From: Chloroflexota bacterium
Lineage (GTDB): Bacteria > Chloroflexota > Anaerolineae > UBA4142
Assembly (NCBI GenBank): GCA_023380675.1
Contig: JAMCRS010000115.1
Coordinates: 1 to 8,194, forward strand
Reading direction: 5' to 3'
DNA length: 8,194 nucleotides
Shown piece by piece: positions 6,425 to 8,194 of this stretch. Position 1 is the stretch's first letter, and every line of letters starts with the position of its first letter. The position numbers were made by a program, and so were the translations under genes. Below the pieces are notes generated by a model. It was given only the letters and a program-made list of their open reading frames with translations. It was not told where the DNA came from and ran no database searches.

Positions 6425-6626
6425 TAACAACTCCTGATACATTCGTCGTCGAAAGGCGTAGTCGACAAGTGCATCGCCATCTCACCCCTTGGTCCTTTTC
6501 TTCCCACGATGCGCACTCAGCGGACGCACACACAGAAAGCCGATGTGATGGCTCGACGCCGGTTTGCGAGAACGTTGCCGACACACGCGTCAAGGCCGCA
6601 TCCCCGGCTCCTCTAAACTCAGCGGG
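6425..6626. other. 202-bp intergenic gap inside the cluster
   Basis: This is the only sizeable gap in the cluster, between the large subunit stop and the ferredoxin start. I found no convincing sigma-70 promoter: a TTGACG lies on the minus strand near 6593, but no good -10 box follows at 17-18 bp. There is no strong terminator hairpin with a T-run. A near-ideal ribosome site (AGAGGAG, minus strand, about 6608-6614) precedes an ATG followed by only two sense codons and TGA. An 18-codon minus-strand frame starting with ATG at 6480 ends in TAA at 6423-6425, overlapping the ferredoxin ATG as TAATG. Either could be a leader or coupling peptide, or chance. Confidence 0.5.
6431..6435 (-). promoter_or_regulatory. 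Ribosome binding site AGGAG that decides the ferredoxin start
   Basis: On the minus strand AGGAG lies 6 nt before the ATG at 6424. A longer frame could begin at the ATG at 6442, but that would place this site inside the coding region. The ATG at 6424 gives MPRWGMVIDLDKC, the usual N-terminus of this family. Confidence 0.8.
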
Positions 6627-8194
6627 TTACGCCTTGTAGACCTTGACGCGAGCGGTCGCGAGCGGGAGGGCCGACCACTTGTCGATTGCGTTCTCGCACA
6701 ACGCCAGCGGGTTCGCGCCAATAACCGCGTCTTGTACAGAGTCCCGTCCCCACTGTTCGCTTGAACGATGTCCCTGTCCGAGAGGCATCGCAGCCGCGTT
6801 CGGCCACAGACCTTCGACGAGCCGTGCCCGCGTCTTGATCTTGCCGCGGGGTGATTCCACCCATACCCAGTCGCCGTCGGCGATGCCGAGCGCGACCGCC
6901 GCTTGCCGGCTCAACTCGACCCACGAGTCCCAACGAACCCCGTCTTGCAGACCGTAGACCTCTTGCAGCGTCGGCACGATCGCGCTCCAGCCGCTTGGCT
7001 GGGTCATTGTCTGGGACAGGCTCAGGATGAATGGATAGTCGGCGGAATTCCCAATTGAGACTGGCGCATCGAAATGCGGCAAGCAATCCCGGTCAGCCGG
7101 AGAGGCGCCGGCGTTCTCGATCGCGTAGAACATCTCGCGGGAGAAGAAATCAAAGCGGCCGTCGTGCGGCGCATTCACGCGATCGGCGCCCACGACCTGG
7201 GTGCTCCATACCGGGCTCCCCGGCTCGGCGTTCGTGTAGATCATTTGAGACCACGCCCCTTTTTTTACAAGCGCGTCCCAGTCGATGCTAGAGCCGGTAA
7301 CCCGGAATCGCAGCAGAGTCTGAAGGTCTCGCCACGGCAGCGCCGCCGCGACGCTTCCACCAATCTGCTGCCCGAGGCCGAGGAGCACATCTTCCGCGCT
7401 GCGCGCATCGTAAACGGGCTTGACTGCCGGCGGAGTCACCGCCAGGCCCGGGTAGCCGGTCCCTTCGACGTAGGCGCTGCTCCAAGCTTCGAGTGACGTG
7501 CAGGTCGGTAGGATCAAGTCCGCAAGCGCCGCGCTTTCGTCAAGCACCGGGGCGTGGTTGACGACAAAGGGAACGCTGTCGAGGGCCTGAGCGAAACGGC
7601 TGCCGGCCGCGGTGTCGAAGACCGGGTTCGCGCCGCACAGCAACACCGCGTTGAGGGCATAGGGCTGCTGCGACAGGACGCGGTCCGGCAACGCGGCGTA
7701 CGCCGAGTCCGTGATCGGGAACTCGTTCGTGCCGGCGCCGTCGACGCGCTCGTGCGCACACCCCGTGACCGCGGTCGGGTCGAGTGTGAGACGCGGCCAA
7801 TCGACCAGGTTGGGGTAACGCTGCACGATGACGCCGCCGGGCGCGTCGATGCTGGCGACGAGCGCGTTGAGCGCGTGGACGGCCATCGCCGTTCCGAGCG
7901 CATTTCCGTTGGCGAGCGCGGCCCCCTCCGTTGGAGGCATTGCGATCGCGGGAGGGCTCGCCGCAAACTCGCCGGCGAGGCGAGCGATGGTACCCGCCGG
8001 CACGCCGGTGATCGCCTCGACGCGGTCGAGCGTATACTCTTGTTCCAGCAGGCTCTTCAAGCCGTGATGCGTGACGCCGGCGTCGTCCGTGAAATCGTCA
8101 AAGCCGAACGTGTACTGGCTTACGAACTCCTGGTCGTACAGACCGCTGTGAACGATCACGTATGCCATGCCGAGCGCGAACGCCCCCAGCGTGC
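6627..8194 (-). CDS. Molybdopterin-family oxidoreductase large subunit, C-terminal part (5' end outside window)
   Basis: This is the catalytic-type (A) subunit of a complex iron-sulfur molybdoenzyme of the PsrA/PhsA/SoeA/ActB kind, about 521 residues of an open frame that continues past the window edge. The first Met in frame (8168) is internal: the codons before it read TLGAFALG, joining GMAYVIVHSGLYD, the usual family segment. Visible landmarks are the pterin-domain stretch with PGGVIVQRYPN, the LLCGANPVFD strand-turn, the LADLILPTCTSLEAW segment, and a C-terminal beta-barrel domain containing WDSWVELS, DGDWVWVESPRGK and MPLGQGH followed by GANPL, typical of the MopB C-terminal domain. It ends with TAA. 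The N-terminal third, which would hold any Tat signal, the first [4Fe-4S] site and any Mo/W ligand, is missing. So it cannot be said whether the protein binds a metal-pterin cofactor at all (ActB-like members do not) or which side of the membrane it faces. Family assignment is firm; substrate is unknown. Confidence 0.9.
   Translation of the reverse strand, partial: TLGAFALGMAYVIVHSGLYDQEFVSQYTFGFDDFTDDAGVTHHGLKSLLEQEYTLDRVEAITGVPAGTIARLAGEFAASPPAIAMPPTEGAALANGNALGTAMAVHALNALVASIDAPGGVIVQRYPNLVDWPRLTLDPTAVTGCAHERVDGAGTNEFPITDSAYAALPDRVLSQQPYALNAVLLCGANPVFDTAAGSRFAQALDSVPFVVNHAPVLDESAALADLILPTCTSLEAWSSAYVEGTGYPGLAVTPPAVKPVYDARSAEDVLLGLGQQIGGSVAAALPWRDLQTLLRFRVTGSSIDWDALVKKGAWSQMIYTNAEPGSPVWSTQVVGADRVNAPHDGRFDFFSREMFYAIENAGASPADRDCLPHFDAPVSIGNSADYPFILSLSQTMTQPSGWSAIVPTLQEVYGLQDGVRWDSWVELSRQAAVALGIADGDWVWVESPRGKIKTRARLVEGLWPNAAAMPLGQGHRSSEQWGRDSVQDAVIGANPLALCENAIDKWSALPLATARVKVYKA

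Noticed and set aside
5435..6427. A 330-codon plus-strand frame opposite the ferredoxin gene
   Set aside because: It is antisense to a gene with 16 correctly spaced cysteines and has no recognisable domain; such long antisense frames are common in high-GC DNA.
6072..6593. Minus-strand frame overlapping the gap and the ferredoxin gene
   Set aside because: It begins with TTG, is out of frame with the ferredoxin, has no plausible ribosome site at normal spacing and shows no domain.
6515..6625. Nine-base direct repeat (actcagcgg at 6515-6523 and 6617-6625)
   Set aside because: It is short, occurs only twice, has no associated element and is likely chance in a high-GC spacer.
6600..6626. Possible terminator hairpin after the large subunit gene
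   Set aside because: The CCCGCT/AGCCGGG pairing is imperfect and no T-run follows; it would also separate the large subunit from its ferredoxin.
1..8194. Dissimilatory sulfur oxidation or sulfate reduction operon
   Set aside because: The M, K, O and P-like parts are present, but dsrAB, dsrC and a triheme dsrJ are not, so a sulfur role cannot be claimed from this window.

Overview
This window is one stretch of a high-GC bacterial chromosome (or a metagenomic contig). It carries a single co-directional gene cluster, all on the minus strand, so transcription runs from high to low coordinates. The phylum cannot be fixed from the sequence. High GC, c-type cytochrome maturation (CxxCH), NrfD/NarI-type quinone enzymes and the absence of mobile elements suggest a free-living respiring bacterium. 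There are no tRNAs, rRNAs, CRISPR arrays or insertion sequences.

Layout in order of transcription: (1) the 3' part of a molybdopterin-family oxidoreductase large subunit (8194-6627, cut by the window edge); (2) a 202-bp gap with no convincing gene; (3) a four-cluster ferredoxin-like subunit (6424-5738); (4) a ten-helix NrfD/PsrC/ActC-type quinone-interacting membrane subunit (5704-4370); (5) a 48-residue single-helix membrane protein (4324-4178); (6) a 715-residue membrane protein with one heme-c site, two transmembrane helices and a long alpha-solenoid (4173-2026); (7) a NarI/DsrM-like cytochrome b (2006-1107); (8) the N-terminal 370 residues of an HdrD/DsrK-like iron-sulfur protein (1110-1, running off the window). 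From the NrfD gene onward the spacing is operon-like (45 bp, 4 bp, a few bp, then a 4-bp ATGA overlap).

Genes 1-3-4 form a complex-iron-sulfur-molybdoenzyme module of the A-B-C type (PsrABC/SoeABC/ActB-ActC relatives). Genes 7-8 form an M-K module like DsrMK, TmcCB or HmeCD. The cluster therefore resembles DsrMKJOP (ferredoxin = O, NrfD = P, NarI-like = M, HdrD-like = K) with two differences: a molybdopterin subunit sits at its head, and the small triheme DsrJ is replaced by a large monoheme solenoid protein. The simplest reading (inference) is a membrane complex, or two coupled complexes, passing electrons between the quinone pool, a molybdopterin or iron-sulfur site and a heterodisulfide-type cytoplasmic site. 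The substrate is not revealed: no dsrAB, dsrC or other diagnostic gene is present here.
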